Assembly: GCA_903822425.1 (NCBI GenBank)
Contig: CAIJOY010000026.1
Location: 1 to 64,000 of the forward strand
DNA from: an uncultured Actinomycetes bacterium
GTDB lineage: Bacteria > Actinomycetota > Actinomycetes > Nanopelagicales > Nanopelagicaceae
Direction of reading: 5' to 3'
Length of the DNA stretch: 64,000 nt
A model generated the notes under the pieces. It was given only the letters and a program-made list of their open reading frames with translations. It was not told where the DNA came from and searched no databases. A program made the position numbers and the translations under genes. Shown in pieces: positions 8,034-16,612 of this stretch (the first letter of the stretch is position 1; every line of letters begins with the position of its first letter).

Positions 8034-8071
8034 CTAAGAATTGCAGAAACGAAAGGATTACCCGACTGTTG

Positions 8072-8095
8072 TGAGAATGTGAGTTATCGTTCTCA
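8072..8095. repeat. Inverted repeat over the promoter and start of the MFS gene
   Basis: TGAGAA at 8072-8077 pairs with TTCTCA at 8090-8095 across 12 bases. The repeat overlaps the TATCGT box and ends one base before the ATG, so a bound protein would block transcription directly. The six-base arms could also arise by chance. Confidence 0.35.
8085..8090 (+). promoter_or_regulatory. TATCGT -10 box, likely leaderless promoter of the MFS gene
   Basis: TATCGT ends six bases before the ATG at 8097 and there is no ribosome site. This decides the start against the longer open frame beginning at 7932. Confidence 0.5.
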
Positions 8096-8096
8096 A

Positions 8097-9314
8097 ATGT
8101 CTGAAACCAAGTTCTCGCCTAAACTGCGCATTTTGTTGGTGGGGGTTGCGTTATCTTCGATAGGCAACGGGTTGGTCCTACCGTACCTATTTATCTATCT
8201 GCATTCTGTTCGTCATTTACCTTCTGCAGTGGCTGGTGGCGTAGTTGGCTATGGCGCAGTAATTGGTTTGATTTCTGTCCCGATTGTTGGAAATTTAATC
8301 GATCATTGGGGTCCTAAACCTGTTCTCACCGGAGCCCTTATCGTTTGTTCGGTTGGGTACTACCAAATGAGTGGGATTCATTCGATTTGGCAAGCATTTG
8401 CTTACACAACGATCTGCTCTTTTGGCCAAGCAGGGTTGTGGCCTGCCCAGGCCGCTCTGGCATCAGAATTAACAGCAGAGGATCAACGTCCTAGATATTT
8501 CGGTGCACAATTTGCACTTTTAAATTTAGGGCTTGGAATTGGCGGATTGGTTTCATCCTTGGTGGTGGTCATCGGGGACACGCGAACTTTTGAGAATCTA
8601 TTTAAGGGGGACGGGTTGTCCTACCTGATCTATGTCGTTGTGTTGTTGTTTGTGCGCGGAGTTGGTCATCGATCTTCTACGGAAAGAACAGCTAATTCGG
8701 CACGTGAAGGTGGTTGGCGCGAAGTGTTAGCAGATAAAGCATTCGTGCAGTTCTGGCTGGTAGCCATTGGCGCAATCTTTTTTAGTTATGCCCAGTTAGA
8801 AGTCGGCTTCGCTTCTTTTGCCTTTTTGGTTGCCAATGTCCAGCCATCGAATATCGCGCGCGCTTTCGGTGCCAATATGCTACTCATCGCGGTTTTCCAA
8901 TTATGGATGGTGGCCAAGATGGCCAAGCATGATCGCGGCAAGTTGATTGCGACCGCTTCCTTGTTATGGATATTTGCTTGGATTGCTTTGGCATTTTCTG
9001 GAATCCTTCCTTCCCATGCCGTAATTTTCCTAATCCTTTGCCAATCAATTTTTGCTATCGGTGAAATGGTGTGGTCTCCAGTCTTGCCATCTGTTATCAA
9101 TCAGATGGCACCTGATCACCTGCGCGGTCGCTATAACTCTGCTGGAGCGGGTGCATGGACAATCGCATCGATTGCCGGACCAATAGTTGCCGGAACTTTA
9201 TTGGGCGCACAGCTGCAGTGGATGTGGATTTCAATCCTCATCATCGGTTTAGTGCTTGTCTGTTTTGCAGCATTGCGGTTGAAATTGCCCCGCCCTGTTG
9301 TCAGTGAATCATGA
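8097..9314 (+). CDS. MFS transporter
   Basis: A 405-residue major facilitator with about 12 hydrophobic segments. The first helix follows MSETKFSPKLR, and the cytoplasmic loop motif GNLIDHWGPKPV lies between helices 2 and 3, matching MFS motif A. The second half has a weaker copy of the loop. The family resembles drug or metabolite efflux carriers of the DHA1 type, but no substrate can be named. The open frame extends 165 bases further upstream into the GNAT gene. I prefer the ATG at 8097 because the protein begins normally there and a TAnnnT box lies six bases before it. Confidence 0.85.
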   Translation: MSETKFSPKLRILLVGVALSSIGNGLVLPYLFIYLHSVRHLPSAVAGGVVGYGAVIGLISVPIVGNLIDHWGPKPVLTGALIVCSVGYYQMSGIHSIWQAFAYTTICSFGQAGLWPAQAALASELTAEDQRPRYFGAQFALLNLGLGIGGLVSSLVVVIGDTRTFENLFKGDGLSYLIYVVVLLFVRGVGHRSSTERTANSAREGGWREVLADKAFVQFWLVAIGAIFFSYAQLEVGFASFAFLVANVQPSNIARAFGANMLLIAVFQLWMVAKMAKHDRGKLIATASLLWIFAWIALAFSGILPSHAVIFLILCQSIFAIGEMVWSPVLPSVINQMAPDHLRGRYNSAGAGAWTIASIAGPIVAGTLLGAQLQWMWISILIIGLVLVCFAALRLKLPRPVVSES

Positions 9315-9330
9315 TCCCAAGAAGCGCTAT

Positions 9331-9966
9331 TTAGCGGGTCTTAGACAGAGCCAATCCAATGGCTAAACCCATAATGCCGATCGCCGAAATTGCTGTGAGT
9401 ATTCGACGTACTCTTGCTTGTTGGATAAAAACTGAAGATTTATCTACAGTCCAGATCAGAATGAGATACCACGTGATTGAAACAACTGGCCACAAACACC
9501 CAAGAATGAAGATTCCCCATCCGAGGGAAAAGTCTTTGGGAACGAAACTAGGCAAAAATGAGACAGCAAATACTGCAGCTTTGGCATTGGTCAAATTTGT
9601 AAATAAACCCAGTCGGAATGCCTTGAATGGTTGGGATTCTCCTTGAGATTGCAGATCAAATTTCCCATATTCATTTTTAAGAGCAAAAAGAGTTCTGAGT
9701 GAGAGAAACACTAAAAAGATCACACCTGACCACTTAAGCGTTTCGTAGGCTATTTTGGAGGTAGTAAAGATCGCAGATAAACCAATGGCGCTGAGGCAAC
9801 CCCATGTAAACAGGCCCGTACTGTTTCCCAGTACTGAAAACAGTGCCGCGCTTTTTCCTCCCAAAATGGACTGACGCAAAATCATTGCTACGCCTTGACC
9901 GGGAACTACTGCTAATAGGAAGGTGGTAGCCATGAAAGCCGGGAAATTTGCGATCAGTGCTGACAT
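9331..9966 (-). CDS. LysE-family amino-acid exporter
   Basis: A 211-residue membrane protein with about six helices and the LysE/RhtB layout. The N-terminal region PGQGVAMILRQSILGGKSAA (from about residue 22) corresponds to the conserved PGP...G...G signature. It probably exports an amino acid or a related small metabolite; which one is not visible. The ATG at 9966 has TAGGAT six bases upstream and no Shine-Dalgarno sequence. It converges with the MFS gene and diverges from the aldo/keto reductase, with which it shares an inverted-repeat promoter region. Confidence 0.85.
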   Translation of the reverse strand: MSALIANFPAFMATTFLLAVVPGQGVAMILRQSILGGKSAALFSVLGNSTGLFTWGCLSAIGLSAIFTTSKIAYETLKWSGVIFLVFLSLRTLFALKNEYGKFDLQSQGESQPFKAFRLGLFTNLTNAKAAVFAVSFLPSFVPKDFSLGWGIFILGCLWPVVSITWYLILIWTVDKSSVFIQQARVRRILTAISAIGIMGLAIGLALSKTR

Positions 9967-9972
9967 TTACGC

Positions 9973-9978
9973 ATCCTA
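9973..9978 (-). promoter_or_regulatory. TAGGAT -10 box, likely leaderless promoter of the LysE-family gene
   Basis: On the minus strand TAGGAT ends six bases before the ATG at 9966. The same TAGATAGGAT sequence recurs in opposite orientation at 10019-10028. Confidence 0.55.
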
Positions 9979-10028
9979 TCTATTGCACGAACCTTGGGCA
10001 CTTTGGCTTATCGAGTTTTAGATAGGAT
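9973..10028. repeat. 10-bp inverted repeat in the lysE / aldo-keto reductase divergent spacer
   Basis: ATCCTATCTA at 9973-9982 is the exact reverse complement of TAGATAGGAT at 10019-10028, 36 bases apart. Each arm contains a TAGGAT box facing outward, so the repeat may be a pair of matched promoters, an operator pair, or both. Confidence 0.55.
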
Positions 10029-10083
10029 TTATTCGCAAGTGAACCGACCTTCCCTTTATCTTGTACCGAAAGGCTCGTGAAAC

Positions 10084-11010
10084 ATGGTCACAATTCCCAA
10101 GACACATCTGGAAGTTCATCCACTCTGTTTGGGCGCCAATGTTTTTGGTTGGAGTGCAAGTGAGTCAGAGTCATTCGCCGTTTTAGATGCCTATGTAGAA
10201 GCTGGCGGTAATTTTATCGACACAGCCGATGTTTATTCGGAGTGGAAAGATGGCAACACAGGGGGAGAGTCAGAAAGCATCATCGGTAAATGGATGAAGG
10301 CACGTGGTAATCGACATAGTATGGTCATCGCTACAAAAGTTGCCAAGCTCTCAACTCGACCTGGCTTATCAAGGTCCAACATCAACTCTGCCCTTGAAGA
10401 TTCATTGTTGCGCCTGCAAACTGACCACATAGATTTGTATTACTCACACGAAGATGATGATAAGACGCCACTGACCGAAACACTTTCCGCCTATACCGAT
10501 CTCATTTCAGCTGGAAAGATCAGCTATGTAGGTGCCTCTAATTATTCAGGGGCTCGATTATTAGAAGCTTCCCAAATTTCACAACAAAATTCCCTCGCCG
10601 AATATGTTTTGTTGCAAATGGAGTACAACCTCATGACTCGCCAGCCCTTTGAACAAGGCCAGGAAGGCGCGGTTATTGCTCTCGGTTTATCGGCGCTTCC
10701 CTTCTACGGTTTAGCTCGAGGATTTCTCTCTGGGAAATATCGCCCCGGCCTCAAGGTTGAGTCAGTAAGAGCGGAAGGAACAATGGGATACCAAACACCG
10801 GCCGGTTGGAAGATCATCGCAACTGTTGATCAGATTGCTAAAAATCATAACTGTTCAATGTCGGCCATTGCCCTGGCGTGGTTACGAGCGAATGATGCGG
10901 TGAGCACTCCCATCGCTAGTGCCAGAACGGTGGAACAAGTTCAAGAGATCATGCAGGTTGTGACATTGAGCGGGGAAGAAATTGCCGAACTCAACGTGAT
11001 TAGCGGATAA
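10084..11010 (+). CDS. Aldo/keto reductase
   Basis: A 308-residue NADPH-dependent TIM-barrel oxidoreductase. The catalytic tetrad is visible as D46 and Y51 (FIDTADVYSEW), K85 (IATKVAK) and H122 (DLYYSHEDDD). The C-terminal part around ASARTVEQVQEI is the cofactor-binding end. It belongs to the YghZ/potassium-channel beta-like group of general aldehyde reductases; the physiological substrate is unknown. AAAGG lies ten bases before the ATG. A GNAT gene follows after nine bases and is probably co-transcribed. Confidence 0.88.
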   Translation: MVTIPKTHLEVHPLCLGANVFGWSASESESFAVLDAYVEAGGNFIDTADVYSEWKDGNTGGESESIIGKWMKARGNRHSMVIATKVAKLSTRPGLSRSNINSALEDSLLRLQTDHIDLYYSHEDDDKTPLTETLSAYTDLISAGKISYVGASNYSGARLLEASQISQQNSLAEYVLLQMEYNLMTRQPFEQGQEGAVIALGLSALPFYGLARGFLSGKYRPGLKVESVRAEGTMGYQTPAGWKIIATVDQIAKNHNCSMSAIALAWLRANDAVSTPIASARTVEQVQEIMQVVTLSGEEIAELNVISG

Positions 11011-11019
11011 GAAATTAAT

Positions 11020-11571
11020 GTGGGAATCTCAAATATGCGTGACATTCCTTTCGCAGCTCCTGACCAAAATATTCGACTAATCCCAGCTAACCAGGGAACT
11101 GCTCTAACCGATAAGCCTCTGGAATGGAGTTTGGAGCTGTGGGGAGAGGGAAAAGAAGAGTTCAATGCCGATGATTGGCACAAGTACTATAAAAAGGTTC
11201 TTACATCAAGTTATGAAAAATGGGACACGACCGGTGATGATCAGGAGCTTTTATTTTTGGCCCTTAAGGCGAAGGATGAGGTTGATGAAGTGGTGGCTGC
11301 AATTGGCCTGTCAGATTTTGATGACCTCGAGGAATATCGTCATTTGAAACCTTGGCTTTGTGCATTCGTTGTAAAACCAGAGCTGCGCGGATCAGGGATT
11401 GGCAGCCTTGTTTTGAGCCGTATGGAAGATATTGCGCGTTCCTACGGGGTTCACACGGTGCATTTATGGACGGAGGATCAATCTGCTTTTTATATCAAAC
11501 GCGGATATAGGCAGATTGATCAACTGATAAAACCTGGAAGGCTTCTACATATCCTGCGTAAGCAGCTTTAA
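11020..11571 (+). CDS. GNAT-family N-acetyltransferase
   Basis: A 183-residue protein whose second half is a GNAT domain. LCAFVVKPELRGSGIGSLVL (about residues 112-131) contains the acetyl-CoA-binding RGSGIG loop, and AFYIKRGYRQID (residues 158-169) is the usual C-terminal GNAT motif. The first 60 residues are acidic and unlike a named subfamily. The GTG start at 11020 is weakly supported; an in-frame ATG at 11035 is an alternative and neither has a good ribosome site. It probably shares a transcript with the aldo/keto reductase. Substrate unknown. Confidence 0.75.
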   Translation: MGISNMRDIPFAAPDQNIRLIPANQGTALTDKPLEWSLELWGEGKEEFNADDWHKYYKKVLTSSYEKWDTTGDDQELLFLALKAKDEVDEVVAAIGLSDFDDLEEYRHLKPWLCAFVVKPELRGSGIGSLVLSRMEDIARSYGVHTVHLWTEDQSAFYIKRGYRQIDQLIKPGRLLHILRKQL

Positions 11572-11595
11572 TCTGATCTTGGAAACAAAATACAG

Positions 11596-11667
11596 TGGAC
11601 CGTACTGGGATCGAACCAGTGACCCCCACAATGTCAATGTGGTGCTCTACCGCTGAGCCAACGATCC
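11596..11667 (-). tRNA. tRNA-Val (anticodon GAC)
   Basis: The minus strand folds as a 72-base cloverleaf. The acceptor GGATCGT pairs with ACGGTCC, and the discriminator is A. The anticodon stem CCACA/TGTGG encloses loop TTGACAT with anticodon GAC, and the T-loop is GGTTCGATCC. CCA is not encoded beyond the discriminator. It lies 40 bases after the cupin gene in the same direction. Confidence 0.95.
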
Positions 11668-11707
11668 TTGCTGAGGCGAAATCATACCTCACGGTGATAC
11701 ATCTCTA

Positions 11708-12052
11708 TTAGCGTCCGAAATCATCCTCCACACGCTCGATATCGTCTTCGCCGAAGTAAGTCCCGGTTTGCACTTCAACGAAAATTACTTCATCGCTTCC
11801 AATATTGGTGATGCGATGAAGTGCACCGACGGCAACAGTAATTGTTTGACCTATTGAAGGTTGCGAAATCACTCCATCAAGCATTACTTCAGCGCTGCCC
11901 TGCACGATGTACCAATGTTCCGCGCGTTTTTGATGTCGTTGGTAAGACAAGCGCTTTCCAGGATCCACCCAGATGCATTTAACTTTGTGAGTAGATGATT
12001 CTTGCAATACTTCATAGCGACCCCATGGGCGTTGAGATTTCTCAAGTTCCAT
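11708..12052 (-). CDS. Mannose-6-phosphate isomerase type II-like cupin
   Basis: A 114-residue single cupin domain matching the C-terminal isomerase half of bifunctional mannose-1-phosphate guanylyltransferases. It opens with RPWGRYEVL, then LSYQRHQKRAEHW with the metal-binding histidines and glutamate, and ends EVQTGTYFGEDDI...DDFGR. It should interconvert fructose-6-phosphate and mannose-6-phosphate, the first step toward GDP-mannose, which the downstream pimA product uses. Activity is inferred from family only. The ATG at 12052 has AAAGG upstream; the longer open frame runs through two tRNA genes and is not real. The gene sits between tRNA-Cys and tRNA-Val, all on the minus strand. Confidence 0.82.
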   Translation of the reverse strand: MELEKSQRPWGRYEVLQESSTHKVKCIWVDPGKRLSYQRHQKRAEHWYIVQGSAEVMLDGVISQPSIGQTITVAVGALHRITNIGSDEVIFVEVQTGTYFGEDDIERVEDDFGR

Positions 12053-12091
12053 AAGTTTCGCCTTTCTCTTCTGGTTCTTTTTCTTACGTGG

Positions 12092-12162
12092 AGGTCGGGA
12101 CGGGATTTGAACCCGTGTAGAGGGATTTGCAGTCCCTTGCCTCGCCTCTCGGCCACCCGACC
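12092..12162 (-). tRNA. tRNA-Cys (anticodon GCA)
   Basis: The minus strand gives a 71-base cloverleaf. Acceptor GGTCGGG pairs with CCCGACC, and the discriminator is T, the Cys identity base. The anticodon stem AGGGA/TCCCT holds loop CTGCAAA with GCA, and the T-loop is GGTTCAAATCC. CCA is not encoded. It follows tRNA-Gly by 19 bases. Confidence 0.95.
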
Positions 12163-12181
12163 ATGTAATGAAAGCAATCAG

Positions 12182-12254
12182 AGCGGACGACGGGACTCGA
12201 ACCCGCGACATCCACCTTGGCAAGGTGGTGCGCTACCAACTGCGCTACGTCCGC
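12182..12254 (-). tRNA. tRNA-Gly (anticodon GCC)
   Basis: The minus strand gives a 73-base cloverleaf. Acceptor GCGGACG pairs with CGTCCGC, and the discriminator is T. The anticodon stem CACCT/AGGTG region encloses GCC, and the T-loop is GGTTCGAGTCC. It is the first gene of the Gly-Cys-cupin-Val series. Confidence 0.95.
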
Positions 12255-12287
12255 ACACACAAACGATGAATCGTTTCTGGTGGGCGA

Positions 12288-12293
12288 AATCTA
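12288..12293 (-). promoter_or_regulatory. Candidate -10 box (TAGATT) for the tRNA-Gly/Cys/cupin/Val unit
   Basis: TAGATT on the minus strand lies about 34 bases before the mature 5' end of tRNA-Gly, and an overlapping TAAGAT is at 12293-12298. Either would leave a leader of about 27 bases to be trimmed. No clear -35. Confidence 0.3.
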
Positions 12294-12343
12294 TCTTAAG
12301 CAAGGCGCAAGCGCCAAAGCGGCAGATGAAGGGTCACAAGGCT

Positions 12344-12349
12344 TACGGT
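12344..12349 (+). promoter_or_regulatory. TACGGT box, possible leaderless promoter of pabB
   Basis: TACGGT ends six bases before an in-frame GTG at 12356, the same geometry as other leaderless starts here. The box itself is a weak match. Confidence 0.25.
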
Positions 12350-12355
12350 TGCAGG

Positions 12356-13366
12356 GTGGAATTAACACTGGATCAACCCTTCTTCTGGATGAATGGGCGC
12401 CTTGCCTATGACTTGGTGGAAATAAGTGATGATCCAACCTGCCTTGATAGCCAGGGTTTCTGGGCAGTTTCCACAACATTTGAAGGCAAATGGATCTGCG
12501 CACGTTTTGCAAAAATTGAGGAAGCACCGCTTCCGCCGGCTTCCTCTCCTTGGACGCAATTAACTAATGCTTGGGAGAGCTCGTTATCGCGTCATCAATA
12601 CAGCACTTATGTAGAAGAGATTCGCTCACGTATTCGTCAAGGTAGCGTCTATCAAGTAAACGCCTGTTTGCAACTGAAAACTACTATTGACGCAAAACTT
12701 TCACTCCTTCCGCTGATGCATGAGATGTGCAGAGAAAATCCTGCTCCGTATGCGAGTTTCTTGCGACTGCCCGGTTTAGAAATAGCATCGGCTTCACCGG
12801 AACTGTTTTTGCGTAGGAAAGATGCCCACATTACCTCAGGGCCCATCAAAGGTACTCAAAAAAGTGCAACAGATGAGTTCGGCAGTAAAGACACCGCTGA
12901 GAACATCATGATTGTTGATCTCATCCGCAATGATGTAGGACGTATTAGCAAAGCCGGCAGCGTCACTGTTCCAAGATTATTGGCTACCGAAGTTCATCCG
13001 GGTTTATCACATTTAGTTTCCGATGTGAGCGGGCAATTGCAAGATGGTATTGGATGGGCGCACATCGCAAACGCACTTTTGCCGCCTGGATCTGTGAGCG
13101 GGGCACCCAAGATTTCTGCCATCTCTATTATTTCCGAGTTAGAAATTCTAGAACGGGGGCCTTATTGCGGCGCTCTGGGTTGGGTTCAAGGAAATGAAGC
13201 CCTGCTATCGGTAGCTATTCGGATCTTTTGGAAAGCAGATGATGAATTTTTATACTTTGGAAGCGGGGCTGGAATCACCTGGAGTAGTAATCCAGAAAAT
13301 GAATGGGACGAAGTGCAATTGAAAGCATCTCGCTTAATTTCGATCGCTGGGGGAGTGCTCTCATGA
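12356..13366 (+). CDS. pabB: Aminodeoxychorismate synthase component I
   Basis: A chorismate-binding enzyme of about 336 residues that makes 4-amino-4-deoxychorismate from chorismate and ammonia for folate synthesis. The core motifs GPIKGTQ, ENIMIVDLIRNDVGR, EVHPGLSHLVS and PPGSVSGAPK are intact. PIKGT with downstream pabC favours PabB over anthranilate synthase. The open frame extends upstream through the tRNA genes, so the start is uncertain. GTG at 12356 fits a TACGGT box and puts the N-terminus just before PFFWMNGR; ATG at 12326 or 12266 are alternatives without ribosome sites. It overlaps pabC by ATGA. Confidence 0.85.
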   Translation: MELTLDQPFFWMNGRLAYDLVEISDDPTCLDSQGFWAVSTTFEGKWICARFAKIEEAPLPPASSPWTQLTNAWESSLSRHQYSTYVEEIRSRIRQGSVYQVNACLQLKTTIDAKLSLLPLMHEMCRENPAPYASFLRLPGLEIASASPELFLRRKDAHITSGPIKGTQKSATDEFGSKDTAENIMIVDLIRNDVGRISKAGSVTVPRLLATEVHPGLSHLVSDVSGQLQDGIGWAHIANALLPPGSVSGAPKISAISIISELEILERGPYCGALGWVQGNEALLSVAIRIFWKADDEFLYFGSGAGITWSSNPENEWDEVQLKASRLISIAGGVLS

Positions 13367-14082
13367 ATGAGGCATTTCCTGCTGGCAAGGGTGTTTTTGA
13401 AACTATAAAAACCTTTCATGGCGCGCCCTGGTTTGTCTCCCAACATCTGGACCGTGCAATATGTGGAGTGAAGGTATTAGGAATTGTTTCACCTGCAGTT
13501 GCGAAGTTGGAAGAAGAACTTTTTGAATATCTGCAACAAAATCCAGTGGCCACTGAGTTAGGGCGTTTGAGATTATCTATCTTTGAAGATGGAGAAATTC
13601 GTTTTTTACATGAGGAGTATGAAGAATGGTCTAACCCATCGCGTTTGTTGATGGTAGATGCGCCTGTGGATCAAAGTGCTGCATTTGCGGGCATTAAGAC
13701 TCTGCCATATGTCCAGAATATTGCTCTTCTAGATAACGCTCATTCACAAGGATTCGATGATGTAGTGCGTTTGAACTTGCGTAATGAACTGTGTGAAAGC
13801 GCGGTTGCAAATATCTTGGTGCGAATTGGTGGCGATTGGATTACGCCTAATCTCGCTAGCGGATGCCTGCCAGGAATCACCCGAGGGTTGCTGGTTGAAC
13901 ACCTAGATATCCAAGAGCGCAGGGTCTGCGGTGATGAGATCGCCCACGTGAATGCGGCTTTTTTGCTGTCGAGTCTGAAAGGCGCCCAACCAGTTGAGGT
14001 CATTGATGAGCGCCCACTTGAAATTATTAGCGATATGACGCAAAAAGTGCGGGAACTCCTTCTCGAACTTTCGGTAGGCTAG
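13363..14082 (+). CDS. pabC: Aminodeoxychorismate lyase / class IV aminotransferase
   Basis: A 239-residue PLP enzyme of fold type IV. It starts [16 protein letters not shown], with the GVFET motif common to PabC and branched-chain aminotransferases, and has the [14 protein letters not shown] cofactor-phosphate loop near residues 140-153 and [14 protein letters not shown] after it. In this context it should release pyruvate from aminodeoxychorismate to give p-aminobenzoate. The ATG overlaps the pabB stop. The longer open frame starting at 13303 lies inside pabB and is rejected. Confidence 0.85.
   Translation: MNEAFPAGKGVFETIKTFHGAPWFVSQHLDRAICGVKVLGIVSPAVAKLEEELFEYLQQNPVATELGRLRLSIFEDGEIRFLHEEYEEWSNPSRLLMVDAPVDQSAAFAGIKTLPYVQNIALLDNAHSQGFDDVVRLNLRNELCESAVANILVRIGGDWITPNLASGCLPGITRGLLVEHLDIQERRVCGDEIAHVNAAFLLSSLKGAQPVEVIDERPLEIISDMTQKVRELLLELSVG
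14075..14080 (+). promoter_or_regulatory. TAGGCT -10 box, likely leaderless promoter of thrS
   Basis: TAGGCT ends seven bases before the ATG at 14088 and overlaps the last codons of pabC. An AGGA only three bases from the start is too close to be a good ribosome site. Confidence 0.5.
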
Positions 14083-14087
14083 GACGC

Positions 14088-16076
14088 ATGTCGCAGATCA
14101 CGATCACGGTAAACGGTAGCGCGAGCACCGTTGCAGCTGACGTGCGCCCGACGCATCTTTTTCAAGAAGAGAAAGAAGTTGTTGTTTGTCGGATCAATGG
14201 TGAGATGAAAGACCTGTGGACCGAACTCCATGATGGCGACACGGTGGAATCTATTGAGATTTCTTCACCCGAAGGATTAGCAGTATTGCGTCACTCTACG
14301 GCTCACGTTTTGGCCCAAGCGGTACAACAGGTTTTTGCAGATACAAAGTTGGGAATCGGTCCACCCATTACAGACGGGTTTTACTATGACTTTGACCCAC
14401 AAAGGCCATTCACTCCTGAGGATTTAACAACGTTAGAAAGTGCGATGAAAAAGATCATCAAAGATGGTCAACGTTTTCGACGTCGCGTTGTGAGCGAAAA
14501 AGAAGCTTTAGCCGAACTCGCAGCCGAACCGTACAAATGCGAACTTGTGGGGTTGAAATCAGATGCCGGAGATGAAACCAGCGTAGAAGTAGGTGGATCT
14601 GAATTAACTATTTACGACAACTTGGGTCGAGATGGGCAACCAGTGTGGGGGGATCTATGTAGAGGCCCACATCTACCATCAACAAAATACATTCCTGCAT
14701 TTAAATTGATGCGAAGTGCAGGTGCCTATTGGCGCGGTTCGGAAAAGAACCCGATGCTGCAGCGTATTTACGGCACTGCTTGGGCAAGTTCAGAAGATCT
14801 CACAACCTACTTAGAATTTTTAATTGAGGCAGAAAAGCGCGATCATCGTCGACTTGGTGCCGAACTTGATCTCTTTTCTTTTCCTGAAGAGATCGGATCT
14901 GGTTTAGCGGTTTTCCATCCCAAAGGCGGAATCATTCGACGGGCGATGGAGGATTATTCGCGCATTCGTCACGAAGAAGAAGGATATGAATTTGTTTATT
15001 CACCGCACATAACTAAGGCGGCGCTTTTTGAGAAATCAGGTCACTTGGATTGGTATTCAGAAGGCATGTATCCACCAATGATTTTGGATGAAGAGCTCCA
15101 TAACGATGGCACGATAAAGCGCGCGGGCCAGCAGTACTACATGAAACCTATGAACTGCCCTTTTCATAACTTGATCTATTCATCTCGTGGGCGTTCTTAT
15201 CGCGAGCTTCCTTTGCGTCTCTTTGAATTTGGCACTGTGTACCGTTACGAGAAATCTGGTGTTTTGCATGGAATCACCCGAGCACGAGGTTTTACCCAAG
15301 ATGATGCACACATCTATTGCACTGCAGACCAGATGTTGGACGAACTCGATTCACTTTTAACATTTGTCCTTAACTTGCTCCGTGATTACGGTTTAACAGA
15401 CTTTTATTTGGAACTTTCAACCCGTAATGATTCTAAGTATGTCGGTGAGGACAGTGATTGGGATGCTGCCACTCAGGCACTTCGCGATGCAGCGGAAAAA
15501 CAAAATCTTGAACTTGTTTTAGATGCAGGCGGGGCAGCGTTCTATGGTCCTAAAGTTTCGGTACAAGCCAAAGATGCAATCGGACGCACGTGGCAGATGT
15601 CAACGATTCAAGTAGATTTCCAGTTGCCCCAACGTTTTGATCTTGAATATGTTTCCTCTGATGGTTCACGTCAACGCCCTGTAATGATTCATAGAGCATT
15701 GTTTGGCTCCATCGAACGTTTCTTTGGAGTTTTGACCGAACACTATGCCGGCGCTTTCCCACCGTGGTTATCGCCAGTCCAAGCAATGGCGATTCCAGTT
15801 GCTGAGGCTTTCGTCCCTTATCTTGAAAATGTTGTCGCAGAACTTAAGCGAAACGGTATTCGAGCCGAACTTGATGCATCAGATGATCGCATGCAAAAGA
15901 AAGTTCGTAATGCGCAATTGCAGAAAATTCCTTACATGATTATTGCTGGCGAAGAAGATCAAGCAGCGGGTGCGGTCTCCTTTCGCTATCGCAATGGCGA
16001 GCAGAAGAACGGGATTCTCATTGCTGATGCGATTGCGGAGATTAAAGCTAGTGTCAAAGACCGTCGTCAGATTTAA
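14088..16076 (+). CDS. thrS: Threonyl-tRNA synthetase
   Basis: A 662-residue class II aminoacyl-tRNA synthetase charging tRNA-Thr. An N-terminal TGS domain covers about residues 1-60. The editing domain follows with [10 protein letters not shown] near residues 68-77, then the catalytic core with PMNCPFHN carrying a zinc cysteine, [13 protein letters not shown], and [15 protein letters not shown]. The C-terminal 100 residues are the anticodon-binding domain. All expected domains are present and the length is normal. The TAA stop shares its last base with the ATG of the HIT gene. Confidence 0.97.
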   Translation: MSQITITVNGSASTVAADVRPTHLFQEEKEVVVCRINGEMKDLWTELHDGDTVESIEISSPEGLAVLRHSTAHVLAQAVQQVFADTKLGIGPPITDGFYYDFDPQRPFTPEDLTTLESAMKKIIKDGQRFRRRVVSEKEALAELAAEPYKCELVGLKSDAGDETSVEVGGSELTIYDNLGRDGQPVWGDLCRGPHLPSTKYIPAFKLMRSAGAYWRGSEKNPMLQRIYGTAWASSEDLTTYLEFLIEAEKRDHRRLGAELDLFSFPEEIGSGLAVFHPKGGIIRRAMEDYSRIRHEEEGYEFVYSPHITKAALFEKSGHLDWYSEGMYPPMILDEELHNDGTIKRAGQQYYMKPMNCPFHNLIYSSRGRSYRELPLRLFEFGTVYRYEKSGVLHGITRARGFTQDDAHIYCTADQMLDELDSLLTFVLNLLRDYGLTDFYLELSTRNDSKYVGEDSDWDAATQALRDAAEKQNLELVLDAGGAAFYGPKVSVQAKDAIGRTWQMSTIQVDFQLPQRFDLEYVSSDGSRQRPVMIHRALFGSIERFFGVLTEHYAGAFPPWLSPVQAMAIPVAEAFVPYLENVVAELKRNGIRAELDASDDRMQKKVRNAQLQKIPYMIIAGEEDQAAGAVSFRYRNGEQKNGILIADAIAEIKASVKDRRQI

Positions 16077-16606
16077 TGATGGAGCAGTCCTTTGGTGGAG
16101 CTGGAATGCCAGATTCGTGGCAACGTTTATGGACACCGCACCGCATGGAGTACCTACGCGGAGAAAATCGTCCTCTAGCCGATAACGACATTGCTTGCCC
16201 ATTTTGTCGCACTCCAACGTTGAACGATGAAGATGGATTAATCGTCGCGCGGGGGGCCGAAGTTTTTGTTGTGATGAATTTGTATCCCTATAACGTAGGG
16301 CACCTGCTGGTTTGCACTTATCGACATGTTGCAGATTTGACCGATCTCACTGATTCAGAGCGCCGAGAAATGTCTGACCTGACTGCACATGCCATGAAAA
16401 CGATTCGCAAAATTGCTAACCCAGGGGGATTTAATTTAGGAATGAATCAAGGCGCAGTGTCTGGGGCTGGGGTTGCAGAACATATCCATCAACACGTTGT
16501 TCCTCGCTGGGCGGGTGATGCAAATTTCATGCCCATTATCGGGAAAACCAAAGTGTTACCAGAACTCTTGGCCCAGACACGGCAGGACCTGGCAGCTGCT
16601 TGGTAG
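16076..16606 (+). CDS. HIT-family nucleotide hydrolase/phosphorylase
   Basis: A 176-residue HIT protein. CPFCRTP near residues 40-46 looks like a metal site, NLYPYNVGHLLVCTYRH is the central HIT strand, and EHIHQHVVPRW near residues 138-148 is the HxHxH catalytic triad. The position between thrS and the PI synthase gene matches the actinobacterial protein related to Rv2613c, an Ap4A phosphorylase, so dinucleoside polyphosphate cleavage is the likely role. Start is the ATG overlapping the thrS stop or the ATG three bases on. Confidence 0.88.
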   Translation: MMEQSFGGAGMPDSWQRLWTPHRMEYLRGENRPLADNDIACPFCRTPTLNDEDGLIVARGAEVFVVMNLYPYNVGHLLVCTYRHVADLTDLTDSERREMSDLTAHAMKTIRKIANPGGFNLGMNQGAVSGAGVAEHIHQHVVPRWAGDANFMPIIGKTKVLPELLAQTRQDLAAAW

Positions 16607-16612
16607 TGGTAG

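Noticed and set aside
9325-9336. CGCTA-TT-TAGCG hairpin between the MFS and LysE-family genes
   Set aside because: The stem is only five pairs with a two-base loop and no T-tract follows on either strand, so I do not call a terminator.
12053-12223. N-terminal extension of the cupin gene
   Set aside because: The extra codons are read from the two tRNA genes; the ATG at 12052 has its own ribosome site.
12304-12315. GGCGC-AA-GCGCC palindrome before pabB
   Set aside because: Short, two-base loop, no T-run and no position that explains a role; probably chance.
12002-12355. N-terminal extension of the pabB frame
   Set aside because: It runs through tRNA-Cys and tRNA-Gly on the other strand and shows no PabB-like sequence until PFFWMNGR.
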